Below the pieces are notes generated by a model that searched no databases, was not told where the DNA came from, and saw nothing but the letters and a program-made list of their open reading frames with translations. From positions 295,274-359,273 of the forward strand of contig NZ_JAVDBT010000001.1 of assembly GCF_030848395.1 (NCBI RefSeq): a DNA stretch of 64,000 bases. The letters run 5' to 3'. Position 1 is the stretch's first letter, and every line of letters begins with the position of its first letter. Positions 56,567-63,938 of this stretch are shown here, one piece after another. Position numbers and translations under genes: made by a program. Source of the stretch: Pseudogemmobacter lacusdianii. Its GTDB lineage: Bacteria > Pseudomonadota > Alphaproteobacteria > Rhodobacterales > Rhodobacteraceae.

Positions 56567-56633
56567 ATCAGAACATGGTTACGATACGGCCTGAGGCACC
56601 ATCGGTCAACATAAATCATAACGAGGTTACGAT
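56567..56633. promoter_or_regulatory. Two 19-bp operators in the divergent regulatory region
   Basis: ATCAGAACATGGTTACGAT (56567-56585) and ATCATAACGAGGTTACGAT (56615-56633) share 16 of 19 bases and are each partly palindromic (arms near ATCRTAAC/GTTACGAT). Their centres are 48 bp apart. The right one covers the ribosome binding site of the XRE gene and ends at its start codon; the left one lies 23 bp before the start of the leftward cassette. This is the layout of an autoregulating repressor controlling both directions. Confidence 0.75.
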
Positions 56634-56867
56634 TTGATAGCTTTGCAAAGCAAGATGGCCCGCGCAGCCTTGGGCCTTGGGGTCCGAGACCTTGCCAAGG
56701 CGGCAGAGGTGTCGCCGGACACCATCGCACGATTTGAGCGGGGGGAAGAGCTGCGGGCTTCGACCATCGAGGCTATCCGCAAGGCCCTTGAGACGCATGG
56801 CATCCAGTTCCTTGAGGGTGGGCAGGTTGCGACTGGGCCGGGTGTGGCGGTCGGTAGCAAGTCGTAA
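56634..56867 (+). CDS. XRE family repressor-like HTH protein
   Basis: 77 residues from a TTG start with GAGG seven bases upstream; ATG at 56655 is an alternative. The HTH is plain: MARAALGLGVRDLAKAAEVSPDTIARFERG, followed by a short C terminus. Small single-domain XRE proteins typically act as repressors of mobile elements. Divergent from the small-protein cassette with two operators between them. Confidence 0.87.
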   Translation: MIALQSKMARAALGLGVRDLAKAAEVSPDTIARFERGEELRASTIEAIRKALETHGIQFLEGGQVATGPGVAVGSKS

Positions 56868-56949
56868 AGGCTGGGAACGTAAGGTGGCGCTGGAAGTTTA
56901 CTTGCCGCGCAGCCTTGATGCATGCCAGAATTCTGATAGGAGGCCCGCT

Positions 56950-57210
56950 ATGCCAGTGGATCGGATCAGAGAGACGCGGCGGACATGGTTCGCAGGGATT
57001 GCCGTCACTCTGACGACAATCATTTCTTACATGGCATTCTGGAGACTATCCCCAGTCGTCACCTTGGTAATCGGGTGCGTTGCATTGGTTTGCCTAGTGT
57101 TCACGGCGTGGTGGTATGGTCGCCGCCTTCGTCTGGATCGGGAGAAGGCGAAAGAACTTCAATCACAGAGCGACCTCGGCGTTTCACGCGCCACTCGCCA
57201 TCAACCTTAA
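56950..57210 (+). CDS. Two-helix membrane protein
   Basis: 86 residues: basic N terminus (DRIRETRRTWF), two membrane helices (FAGIAVTLTTIISYMAFW, VVTLVIGCVALVCLVFTAWW), then a charged cytoplasmic tail (RRLRLDREKAKELQSQ). A strong TAGGAGG site precedes the ATG. Its 3' end overlaps the convergent gene at 57101-58018 by 110 bases, so expression of one may affect the other. Confidence 0.65.
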   Translation: MPVDRIRETRRTWFAGIAVTLTTIISYMAFWRLSPVVTLVIGCVALVCLVFTAWWYGRRLRLDREKAKELQSQSDLGVSRATRHQP

Positions 57211-58018
57211 TTTCCTTGATCTCAAGCTTAATTTTCATCGGGATATTCAGCCTGATGCGCTCGCGGATTTTGTTATCGGCCAGCGCAGCAAGAAATTCAG
57301 GGTCAGCCATAACTGCCGTGAAAGTTCCCGGCATACCCTCTTGCCTAAAGGTCCATGCTCGTTTCGCATTCTCTAATCGAGGCGTAACCAGCACCACGTC
57401 CAGCGTCGGGCGCAAAGTCCTCTCATCCTCGCTTTCAGGCTCCTGAATTCGGAAAAGACCCTCTGCTTCTGCGAACTGGCTTGCAGGAACGATATGGTCT
57501 GGCCGCCAGTCCTTTGAGGTCGGAACACCTCCACCCACACCAGTGATGTTCGGATCTTTCTGGGCCTCGCGATACATTGACCTTTGGTGTTCCTGAACTT
57601 CAGGGCTTTCCGAGGCCTTGCGAAAAATCTCTTCCAACTCTGATTTCTGGGTTTCTGAAAAGCCGTCATTGCCCAGATAATAATCATAGCTTGGAACAAT
57701 TGTCGTTGGTATCGCCACCGCGAGGCCGATGGCGAGCCGCATAATCAAAGGGATACTTTCAAACCCTGCTTTTGTGTCTTTCGCGATCTGATTGATACGA
57801 GACCGCTCAATTTTTGCCAGCCACTTGGAAGACCCAGGCTCGGCTGCGATCAGCCCCACACGGTATTCGAAGGCGGGGTCTACAGCGGTCGAGGCTGCCC
57901 TAATAGCGCGAGACCATTCAATCGCCGCCTTGGCTGCTACCTCAAGGTCAATGAAATGCTGAGGCCGCAGATCAAAATACAGGCTGACGGCTTCGCCATC
58001 CTCGATTGAAATATCCAT
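57101..58018 (-). CDS. Unknown protein with one membrane segment, possible cargo gene
   Basis: 305 residues from ATG 58018 (AGGGG site nine bases upstream; a TTG at 58060 would add 14). N-terminal mixed domain (SLYFDLRPQHFIDLEVAAKAA), hydrophobic segment near 95-118, a charged helical part (SELEEIFRKASESPEV), a DHIVP stretch, and a beta-rich C-terminal domain (WTFRQEGMPGTFTAVMADPEFL, then KIKLEIKEIKVDG). The C-terminal part resembles a domain seen in many unannotated bacterial proteins. Base composition is lower in GC than the neighbours. Function unknown; a defence role is a guess from context. Confidence 0.7.
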   Translation of the reverse strand: MDISIEDGEAVSLYFDLRPQHFIDLEVAAKAAIEWSRAIRAASTAVDPAFEYRVGLIAAEPGSSKWLAKIERSRINQIAKDTKAGFESIPLIMRLAIGLAVAIPTTIVPSYDYYLGNDGFSETQKSELEEIFRKASESPEVQEHQRSMYREAQKDPNITGVGGGVPTSKDWRPDHIVPASQFAEAEGLFRIQEPESEDERTLRPTLDVVLVTPRLENAKRAWTFRQEGMPGTFTAVMADPEFLAALADNKIRERIRLNIPMKIKLEIKEIKVDGEWRVKRRGRSVIEVLSPSPDPDEGGDHTTTP

Positions 58019-58069
58019 GCTGAAAATACCCCTAAGATCTGAGAACGTTAGGTTGGGCAACTCAGCAGG

Positions 58070-58312
58070 TCAACGGCGAGATTTTGCCGATGCAATTAAT
58101 AGATGCCCGTTGCAGCTCGCGGCACTTCCTTTCCCCTTGAGCCACGCCCTCAGCTCCCCCGAGAAGGCGACATATGAACCTTGCTCGGTAGGCCGATAGA
58201 TCGGAACGCCGGGCTGTTTGGCCCAGCGCCTCACGGTCGCCTCTGACACCCCCAGCACCTTGGCGATATGCGGCAGGCCCCAGATGGGGCGGCTAAGGTC
58301 AGTGGCCGTCAT
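58070..58312 (-). CDS. HTH (MerR/excisionase-like) DNA-binding protein
   Basis: 80 residues. HTH in IWGLPHIAKVLGVSEATVRRWAKQPGVPIYRP, close to the AlpA/excisionase type, followed by a YVAFSGELRAWLKG wing region. Overlaps the upstream stop by four bases. It may act as excisionase or as a local regulator of replication; a second AlpA-like protein lies at 61429. Confidence 0.75.
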   Translation of the reverse strand: MTATDLSRPIWGLPHIAKVLGVSEATVRRWAKQPGVPIYRPTEQGSYVAFSGELRAWLKGKGSAASCNGHLLIASAKSRR

Positions 58313-58680
58313 GCTGTGCCCCCATCTGTGTGAGAGCAGCCGCCCGGCATCACCCATGCCTGACATGCCCCGCAGAACATCCGCCCATCCGGCCCGTGGC
58401 GGTCCCATGCTGACAGCTTGCGCCATTCGTCCAGGCTGACCACACGGCCCGTCCACGTCAGAGGGCGGCCAGTGACCGAGAACGCGCGGGGCGGAACTGC
58501 GCGGGCATCTGGCGAAGGCTGAAGCAGATCAGGCCGATGGGGCCTTTCTACTTCCACTTTCTCTACCCGACACCCCGACAAAACCGGACATAAGGCCCTT
58601 TTGTCGGGTTCTGTCAGTGTGTCGGGTAAGGGATTGGCCTTTTCAGCGGGCTCTTTCGCCAGTGCAAGCCAGCGGTTCAT
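58309..58680 (-). CDS. Unknown protein with a cysteine-rich end
   Basis: 123 residues from ATG 58680, which overlaps the DUF3987 stop by four bases. The N-terminal two-thirds is low-complexity and charged; the end has GRMFCGACQAWVMPGGCSH, four Cys/His residues that could bind zinc. I recognise no family. It sits in the replication operon. Confidence 0.6.
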   Translation of the reverse strand: MNRWLALAKEPAEKANPLPDTLTEPDKRALCPVLSGCRVEKVEVERPHRPDLLQPSPDARAVPPRAFSVTGRPLTWTGRVVSLDEWRKLSAWDRHGPDGRMFCGACQAWVMPGGCSHTDGGTA

Positions 58681-60173
58681 GCGGCCTCCCAAATCCTCGG
58701 GTTCACGACAAAGAAGGTCCGGGGGCGCCCGCCGGTCTCTTCCACCACCCGGCGCAGCCAGTCGGCTTGTTCCAAGGCAGAGGCAGCGGCCTCGATCTGC
58801 TTCGCGGTCTGCAATCCCCCCAGCTCACGGCGCTGAATATCCCGAACGGTGACACGCCGCGGCTTATCCCTGAGCAAGAGCGCTGCCAGCTTGCGGACAT
58901 TGCGGACCTCTTCAGGCGGTTCAGATGCGCCATAGGCCCGGAAGGCATGGCGGCGCAGGTGGTCACCCACAAGGAAGCAGGCCCGGCCAACATGGCGCTG
59001 GTCGATTTCATCCGGGAAGGGAGCGCCAGGCATGGCGGCCCAATCCAGATGGGCCAAGACGCAGGCCACCCGCACCACCAGCCCCGGCATCTTCCCGATG
59101 TGCCCCTTGAAGACCCCAGCCGCTTCGGCTTCCCATTTCCGGCACTCCCCACGAAATTCTTGCAGGGCATCGGCGGCAGCATCAGAGAAGGGCACGAGGA
59201 AAGGCCGCTTGTTCCCGGCGTCATCGAATGCGGAAGGTAAGGCGCGGAGACGCTCAAAGGCCGCCTGCAGCTTGTCGCTGTCAATCTCGCGGTCAGGGCG
59301 CGACAAGGGCACGGGCTCAGGGAACACGGTCAGGAAGCGGGCAAGCAGGCCATCATCATCGGTGTTCACCAGCAGGCGGGCCAGCTTGTCGGGCTGGGTG
59401 CCGCCAAGGATGGAAACGCTCAGGTGATCGACAATGATAGGCTCAGGGCTGCTTTTGCGGTCCACCGTGTAGGAGCGGCCACCATAGGCTTCCAGCCAGA
59501 AAGGCCGGTCTCCCCCGCCGTTGTATCGGTCCATGCTGCCCAGCCAGCCGGACAGTTCATCCCGCGACAGCAGAAGGCCGCGCCAAGAGGCCGCCAACAG
59601 GGAGGCCACCTTTTCCGTGGTGACATCCGAAATCGTGACGCGCTCACGCATGGGGGGCGCTCCAGCCTCTGCCGCATCGGGCTTGCGCGGGGTGTCGTCA
59701 CTCTCAGCCAGCGCCCGCTTTGCGTCTGTCTTCCATTGCGCCAGAGCCAAGGCCGCGATTTCGTCCCGGTCCTCCCATTCCCGGCGGCGCTCCTTGTATT
59801 CTTCGCTCAAGCGGCGCTCGATGTCCTTCACGGGGTCCAGCACTGCATCCAAGGCCGGAGACTTCCCAGCAGACGGATCGCCCACAAGCATTACCCAAAG
59901 AACCGGCGGCTCTTTCCAGCCCTGCCAAGGGGTCGCCCAGCGCGCATTGCCGATGATGGCGCTTGCGGTGCCGAGAAGCGCGGCAGCGACATAATCGACC
60001 GGCGTTCCCTTGACCCTCGCGGCGGTCTGGACCCATTCAGCCCAAGCCCCGAACGTCAGGGCGAATTCTTCCGCTGACATGACCGGCGCAACAGGGCGGG
60101 CCGGTTGAGAAATGGTCATATCCGGCGCAGGCCAGTCCGGCTTGAACGGGATCGGTTCGGGCATCGCGTTCAT
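58677..60173 (-). CDS. DUF3987 family protein (helicase-like)
   Basis: 498 residues. P-loop LVGDPSAGKSPALDAVL near 98-105; later VTTEKVASLLAASWRGLLLSRDELSGWLG and VSILGGTQPDKLARLL, the DUF3987 pattern. These proteins are found beside primases in satellites and plasmids and are thought to be replicative ATPases. Overlaps its neighbours by four bases on both sides. Confidence 0.85.
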   Translation of the reverse strand: MNAMPEPIPFKPDWPAPDMTISQPARPVAPVMSAEEFALTFGAWAEWVQTAARVKGTPVDYVAAALLGTASAIIGNARWATPWQGWKEPPVLWVMLVGDPSAGKSPALDAVLDPVKDIERRLSEEYKERRREWEDRDEIAALALAQWKTDAKRALAESDDTPRKPDAAEAGAPPMRERVTISDVTTEKVASLLAASWRGLLLSRDELSGWLGSMDRYNGGGDRPFWLEAYGGRSYTVDRKSSPEPIIVDHLSVSILGGTQPDKLARLLVNTDDDGLLARFLTVFPEPVPLSRPDREIDSDKLQAAFERLRALPSAFDDAGNKRPFLVPFSDAAADALQEFRGECRKWEAEAAGVFKGHIGKMPGLVVRVACVLAHLDWAAMPGAPFPDEIDQRHVGRACFLVGDHLRRHAFRAYGASEPPEEVRNVRKLAALLLRDKPRRVTVRDIQRRELGGLQTAKQIEAAASALEQADWLRRVVEETGGRPRTFFVVNPRIWEAA

Positions 60174-61051
60174 GCTGCGGCCCCTTTCTTCATGAGAACA
60201 TCATTCCAGTCGCACCCGTCCGGTGCGGCCAGCGTGGAGACATCCCAGCCCAAGGCTGCGGCTCTCTCGGCCAGAGCAATACCTGCATTGCTACCGGGCT
60301 TGTCTCCATCGGTCGCAACGATCAGGTGTCCCAGCGTGGCCGGAAGGCGAAGGCCCATCATGCCGCTGGTGCTGAGCGCGGCCCAGATCGAGGCAGGGTA
60401 GCGCAGCAGGCCGCTGGCGAGGCTCAGGGCGGTCTCGATGCCTTCGGCCACGACAAGAGGCCCAGGGCAAGCGGAGAGCCTGACGGCCCCGCCTGCCGTA
60501 TTGCCAAGCATCGCCTTGGACGGCTCGGCCTGAGCTTTCCCCGATCCATCCGGGCGCAGATAGGTGCGATGCACCGCGAAGCGTTCGGCACCCTCGATCC
60601 GGGCAATCATCGCAGGCAGGCGCTTTGCACTCGGATGCCAGCAGGCGGGATGAAAGCGCAGGCAATCCGACAAGGCACAGGTGATGCCTCGAGCACGCAG
60701 ATAGGCCTCGGCAACGGTGCCTTCGATCGGCAGAGCCTCGGACCAGACCGATTGCGCCTGGCGTTCCCGCTTCTCGGCCTCCCGGCGTTGTTCGGCCTCA
60801 AATCGTGCCAGCTCGGCCGCATCCGTCCGCGGCACAGTGCCATGCCCTTCGATGATGCCGAGCCCGCGCAGAGCGTCCAGCACGGCCATGAAATCACAGC
60901 CGGTCATGCAGCGGGCCAAAAGACGCCCGCCCGCGCCATCTGACAGGGACAGGCTCGGCTTGCGGTCACCATGTGCCGGGCAGCGGGCGAGGCCATAGCG
61001 GCCATGCCATTTCCCTTGCAGGGCGCGGGTGATGCGCTGGGCTTCGGTCAT
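60170..61051 (-). CDS. CHC2/Toprim primase-like protein
   Basis: 293 residues. N-terminal zinc-finger pattern RCPAHGDRKPSLSL with RCMTGCDF, then a linker and a Toprim domain: LVVAEGIETALSLA (catalytic glutamate) and LIVATDGDKPGSNAG (Asp pair). Likely primes replication of the excised element together with the DUF3987 protein. Four-base overlaps at both ends. Confidence 0.88.
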   Translation of the reverse strand: MTEAQRITRALQGKWHGRYGLARCPAHGDRKPSLSLSDGAGGRLLARCMTGCDFMAVLDALRGLGIIEGHGTVPRTDAAELARFEAEQRREAEKRERQAQSVWSEALPIEGTVAEAYLRARGITCALSDCLRFHPACWHPSAKRLPAMIARIEGAERFAVHRTYLRPDGSGKAQAEPSKAMLGNTAGGAVRLSACPGPLVVAEGIETALSLASGLLRYPASIWAALSTSGMMGLRLPATLGHLIVATDGDKPGSNAGIALAERAAALGWDVSTLAAPDGCDWNDVLMKKGAAA

Positions 61052-61323
61052 GCCTCAGCCCTCCTTACTGCATTGGCCTTGAGGACATAGCGGGCATGAT
61101 TGCCGGGATAGGGGCCGCCGTGGGCCTCGTGCCGGGTCTCGATGGGGATACCGCGTTTGCGCAGGAGGTGGATATATGCGGACCAGCGCGGGGCCGGTTC
61201 GGTAATGGGGGTGCATCCGGTCGATCCCGCGTGGATCAACTGCTCCAAAGCCCAGAGCTCACGTCCTTTAAGCTGGGCGGTGAAGGGTTCTGCGCCTTCA
61301 GGATGGATCGTGAAATGTGCCAT
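61048..61323 (-). CDS. Winged-helix-like small protein
   Basis: 91 residues. The ATG at 61323 follows GGAGG. GRELWALEQLIHAG and PAPRWSAYIHLLRKRGIPIET look like a winged-helix DNA-binding fold in which helix spacing and the wing are recognisable. First gene of the five-gene overlapping operon, so it may regulate it. Confidence 0.68.
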   Translation of the reverse strand: MAHFTIHPEGAEPFTAQLKGRELWALEQLIHAGSTGCTPITEPAPRWSAYIHLLRKRGIPIETRHEAHGGPYPGNHARYVLKANAVRRAEA

Positions 61324-61395
61324 TGCTCGGCCTCCATTCTTGCGGGGCGAGGCTATGGGCGCTATCTTCGGGCTATCCGCACAGCCGTAAGAATA

Positions 61396-61424
61396 CCGCC
61401 GCCGCCCCATGCCCGGGGTGGCGG
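61396..61424. terminator. Hairpin between alpA and the replication operon
   Basis: CCGCCGCCCC pairs with GGGGTGGCGG (one G-T pair), five bases past the alpA-like stop. It has a T-rich tail only on the + strand. On the minus strand it may cause partial termination, limiting read-through from alpA into the replication genes. Confidence 0.5.
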
Positions 61425-61428
61425 TTTC

Positions 61429-61614
61429 TTATGCGGCTGCTGCCCGGGCGTTTTCCCAAGCCTCAATGTCAGAGAGTTTCCAGCGCGAGCACTGCGGAGA
61501 CAGCTTCACCGGCTGCGGAAAGGCGGGGTCAGTCTTAACCCAGCGCCAAGGCGTGGTGCGATGAACACCGTAGCGGGCGGCCAGCTGGGCATCGGAGAGG
61601 TAGGTTTCGTTCAT
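61429..61614 (-). CDS. alpA: AlpA family regulator
   Basis: 61 residues from ATG 61614 (GGAG seven bases upstream). ETYLSDAQLAARYGVHRTTPWRWVKTDPAFPQPVKL is the AlpA/excisionase HTH with its proline-rich wing. In P4-like islands AlpA switches on the integrase or acts in excision. The 89-base gap upstream is AT-rich, has inverted pieces (CCGAA/TTCGG), and should contain its promoter. Confidence 0.85.
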   Translation of the reverse strand: MNETYLSDAQLAARYGVHRTTPWRWVKTDPAFPQPVKLSPQCSRWKLSDIEAWENARAAAA

Positions 61615-61703
61615 GCATTGCACTCCAACGGGTTGCGATGGGTGCAAACTGCAAGAACGAATTCAGAACACGAACCGAAAACAATTCGGAATAAGTTTTC
61701 GAA

Positions 61704-62462
61704 TTATCTGGAACGGGGGCCCGGCTTGGCGAGGGTCGGCTCAATTGCTGCAGCTTCCTTCCAGAGTGCCAACCATGCCAAATGCTTCATGTCCTGGCCG
61801 AACATGCGATGCGCTTCGCCTTTGTTCTTGAACAACCCCTCCCTGAACGCAGCGACAATGGCCGCTCCAGTGGGTGCTTTCTCCACAGCGCCTTGAATGC
61901 GTCCTTCCCAAGCGTTCTCGACCAGCCACACGCGCATAGCCAGAAGCGGGGCGGGCAAGTCAGTTTCCTTGATGCAGAGGGGAGATCCGGCGATTGGCGC
62001 GACAGCTTCGAGGGTAGTTGAGGTGCGAACCGCGAGGCCTGAGCGCTCCAGATGCATAAATTGCATGTCGGCCAGATCGCGCCGCAGAAAATAGTCATCC
62101 GGGAAAGGGCCGCCTCTCCAACGGGAAAGGAAGGCAGCATCGAAGGCTGCACCGCTGCTTAGGCCATGCTTGTGTGATACTGACCAGGCGAAGCTGAAAT
62201 CGCTGAGGCGGATCAGATTTCCAGAACCCAAGCATACCCGCATATCATGGCGGCAAGCCTCAATCAGAGCGGCAATGAGCCAGTTATGATAGGCTTCAAG
62301 TTCGTAACTATCCGGCCACAATGTGCCGTCATGTGCCAGTAATTCGTCATCAGGGTCTTCGGGCTTCGGTCGATTATCGGCACCGACCAAAATATCATAT
62401 GTGTCGAAGTCCATGACCTGCATGATTTCGTCAAGCGTCAGATAACCTTCAGGGCACCACAT
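61704..62462 (-). CDS. Unknown protein coupled to the integrase
   Basis: 252 residues, MWCPEGYLTLDEIMQV to KPGPRSR. Acidic first half (DNRPKPEDPDDELL), no membrane segment, and tryptophan-rich C-terminal part (MKHLAWLALWKEAAAIEP). Its ATG overlaps the integrase stop by one base (TGATG). The function is not recognisable; close coupling suggests it acts with integration or in regulation. Confidence 0.65.
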   Translation of the reverse strand: MWCPEGYLTLDEIMQVMDFDTYDILVGADNRPKPEDPDDELLAHDGTLWPDSYELEAYHNWLIAALIEACRHDMRVCLGSGNLIRLSDFSFAWSVSHKHGLSSGAAFDAAFLSRWRGGPFPDDYFLRRDLADMQFMHLERSGLAVRTSTTLEAVAPIAGSPLCIKETDLPAPLLAMRVWLVENAWEGRIQGAVEKAPTGAAIVAAFREGLFKNKGEAHRMFGQDMKHLAWLALWKEAAAIEPTLAKPGPRSR

Positions 62463-63781
62463 CAGCCGATCCTCACAATGTTTGCCCCGCCGGGGTCTTT
62501 CTCCGTCAGAAAATCGGCCCATGCCGACATCATGGCGCGGCGCTTTTCGATCATATCGCCCCGCCGATAAGCAGCCTCGACACCGCTGGCGACCTTATGG
62601 GCCAGCGCGACCTCGGCCATGTCGCCGGGAAAGCCAGTGCGCTCGCCCACCCAATCCCGGAAAGTGCTGCGCAGACCATGAGGCACTGCTGGGCGCTTGC
62701 TGACCCGATCAATATACCCCGCGCCTCCGGCCTCAACATCAGCCAGATGAACGCGCTTCATGGCCGCGCTGAGCGTGGCGTCTGACATTTCACCCCCTTG
62801 CGGTGCCGGGAACACCAGAGGATTGTCTTTGAGCCTTGGCCGGGCCTCGAGAAGGTTAATAGCCTCTCGGCACAGCGGAACACGGTGCTCTTTGTCCATC
62901 TTCATGCGCTCGGCAGGGATGGTCCAAATTCCAGTCTTCATGTCGAACTCGTCCCAGACCGCGCCACGGACCTCTTGCGACCGAACGGCCGTGAAAGCGA
63001 TGAATTCAAGCCCTCTGGCGCCTACACCCTCACGCGAACGGATGGCCTTCAGCCAACGCTGTGCATCTTCGATCTGGACCGCAGGCCAGTTCTCTATCTT
63101 CGCCACTTTATTCGCGGCCGGCAGAAGCTCTTTCAGGTTGCCGACCCACCTCGCTGGATTGTCGCCCGTCCTGTGGCCTGACACAGTGGCCCATGACAGC
63201 ACCGCCTCGATGCGACCGCGCAACCTGTCCGCGGTGACGGTCTTAGCTTGCCAGAGCGTTTCGCCCGCATCGTTCACGGGCTGGTTGAGAACACGCAGCA
63301 CGTCCTGCACGGTCACGTCCTGAACCATCATGCCGCCCAGCTCGGGCACAGCATATGTCTGCAGGGTGTTGCGCCACTGGTCGCGATGCTTGGGGTTTTT
63401 GAACCCTTCCAGCTTTGAGGTAAGGCAGCCGGTGACGGCATCCGCAAAGGTCATGCTCCGCTTCTGCGCCGAGACAAGGGCGGCCCGGGCGGCCTTGCGC
63501 TCCTCGATCGGATCAATCCCGCGCCGGATCTGGTCCTTGGCCTCTCGCGCCCTGTCTCTCGCTTGGGCAAGTGTCACATCGGGATAGCCGCCAAGACCCA
63601 GCTCTCGGCGCTTATCCCCGACCGTCACGCGCAGGAGCCAGGTGCGGCCCCCGTTTGGTGTGATCTGAAGCAGCAGCCCCGAGACGCCACCCACCGCGAA
63701 GGTAGCATTGCCTGCAGTGCCGGGATGCCCCAGCCGTTTTACGTCCAGTGCGGTTAGCTCTTTGGCGACCCTCGGCATCAT
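62462..63781 (-). CDS. int: P4-type tyrosine integrase
   Basis: 439 residues from ATG 63781 (a second ATG follows directly; a GTG at 63790 is possible). N-terminal arm-binding DUF4102 domain (ELTALDVKRLGHPG, ELGLGGYPDVTLAQARDRA), a core-binding domain, and a catalytic domain: first Arg in FTAVRSQEV, HGLRSTF (H-x-x-R), LAHK, and nucleophile Tyr in AAYRRGDMIEKRR. This subfamily inserts at tRNA 3' ends. It lies near the right att site and is transcribed inward. Confidence 0.95.
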   Translation of the reverse strand: MMPRVAKELTALDVKRLGHPGTAGNATFAVGGVSGLLLQITPNGGRTWLLRVTVGDKRRELGLGGYPDVTLAQARDRAREAKDQIRRGIDPIEERKAARAALVSAQKRSMTFADAVTGCLTSKLEGFKNPKHRDQWRNTLQTYAVPELGGMMVQDVTVQDVLRVLNQPVNDAGETLWQAKTVTADRLRGRIEAVLSWATVSGHRTGDNPARWVGNLKELLPAANKVAKIENWPAVQIEDAQRWLKAIRSREGVGARGLEFIAFTAVRSQEVRGAVWDEFDMKTGIWTIPAERMKMDKEHRVPLCREAINLLEARPRLKDNPLVFPAPQGGEMSDATLSAAMKRVHLADVEAGGAGYIDRVSKRPAVPHGLRSTFRDWVGERTGFPGDMAEVALAHKVASGVEAAYRRGDMIEKRRAMMSAWADFLTEKDPGGANIVRIG

Positions 63782-63830
63782 ACACCCCACATCATACCCG
63801 CCTAAATAGATATGAATGGTTGCTGTTGGG

Positions 63831-63899
63831 TGCAACCCTATGCAACACGTCACGACCCTAATATCCTTGTTTTATTGAGATAATGCCACTGGATGCAAC
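63831..63899. promoter_or_regulatory. Candidate integrase arm-binding repeats
   Basis: TGCAAC occurs at 63831, 63841 (10-bp spacing) and 63894, with a partial inverted GTTGC before the first. They lie between the integrase start and the right att site, where arm-type sites of this family are found. The integrase promoter is likely in the same stretch. Confidence 0.4.
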
Positions 63900-63923
63900 G
63901 GGCGGCAGCGCCTTACTGGCGGG

Positions 63924-63938
63924 CTCACTGTCCGCCAT
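63924..63938 (+). other. Right attachment site (attR)
   Basis: CTCACTGTCCGCCAT, identical to 55139-55153 but without the rest of a tRNA, which shows that the tRNA gene lies on the left. The 62 bases beyond it are the start of the right chromosomal flank. Confidence 0.93.

Larger units (their letters stand above)
55139..63938. mobile_element. tRNA-Ser integrative element, satellite-like, about 8.8 kb
   Basis: Bounded by the 15-bp repeat CTCACTGTCCGCCAT at 55139-55153 (end of the tRNA gene) and 63924-63938. Inside are a P4-type integrase next to the right end, an AlpA-like protein, a CHC2/Toprim primase-like protein, a DUF3987 helicase-like protein, an XRE repressor and several unknown proteins. 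No capsid, tail, terminase, portal, relaxase or type IV secretion genes are visible, so it cannot move between cells alone. The content fits a phage satellite or a mobilised parasitic island. Confidence 0.9.

Noticed and set aside
55139..63938. Island being a degraded prophage
   Set aside because: Most visible genes are intact and tightly overlapping, with perfect ends, and no remnants of structural genes are seen; a self-contained small element fits better.
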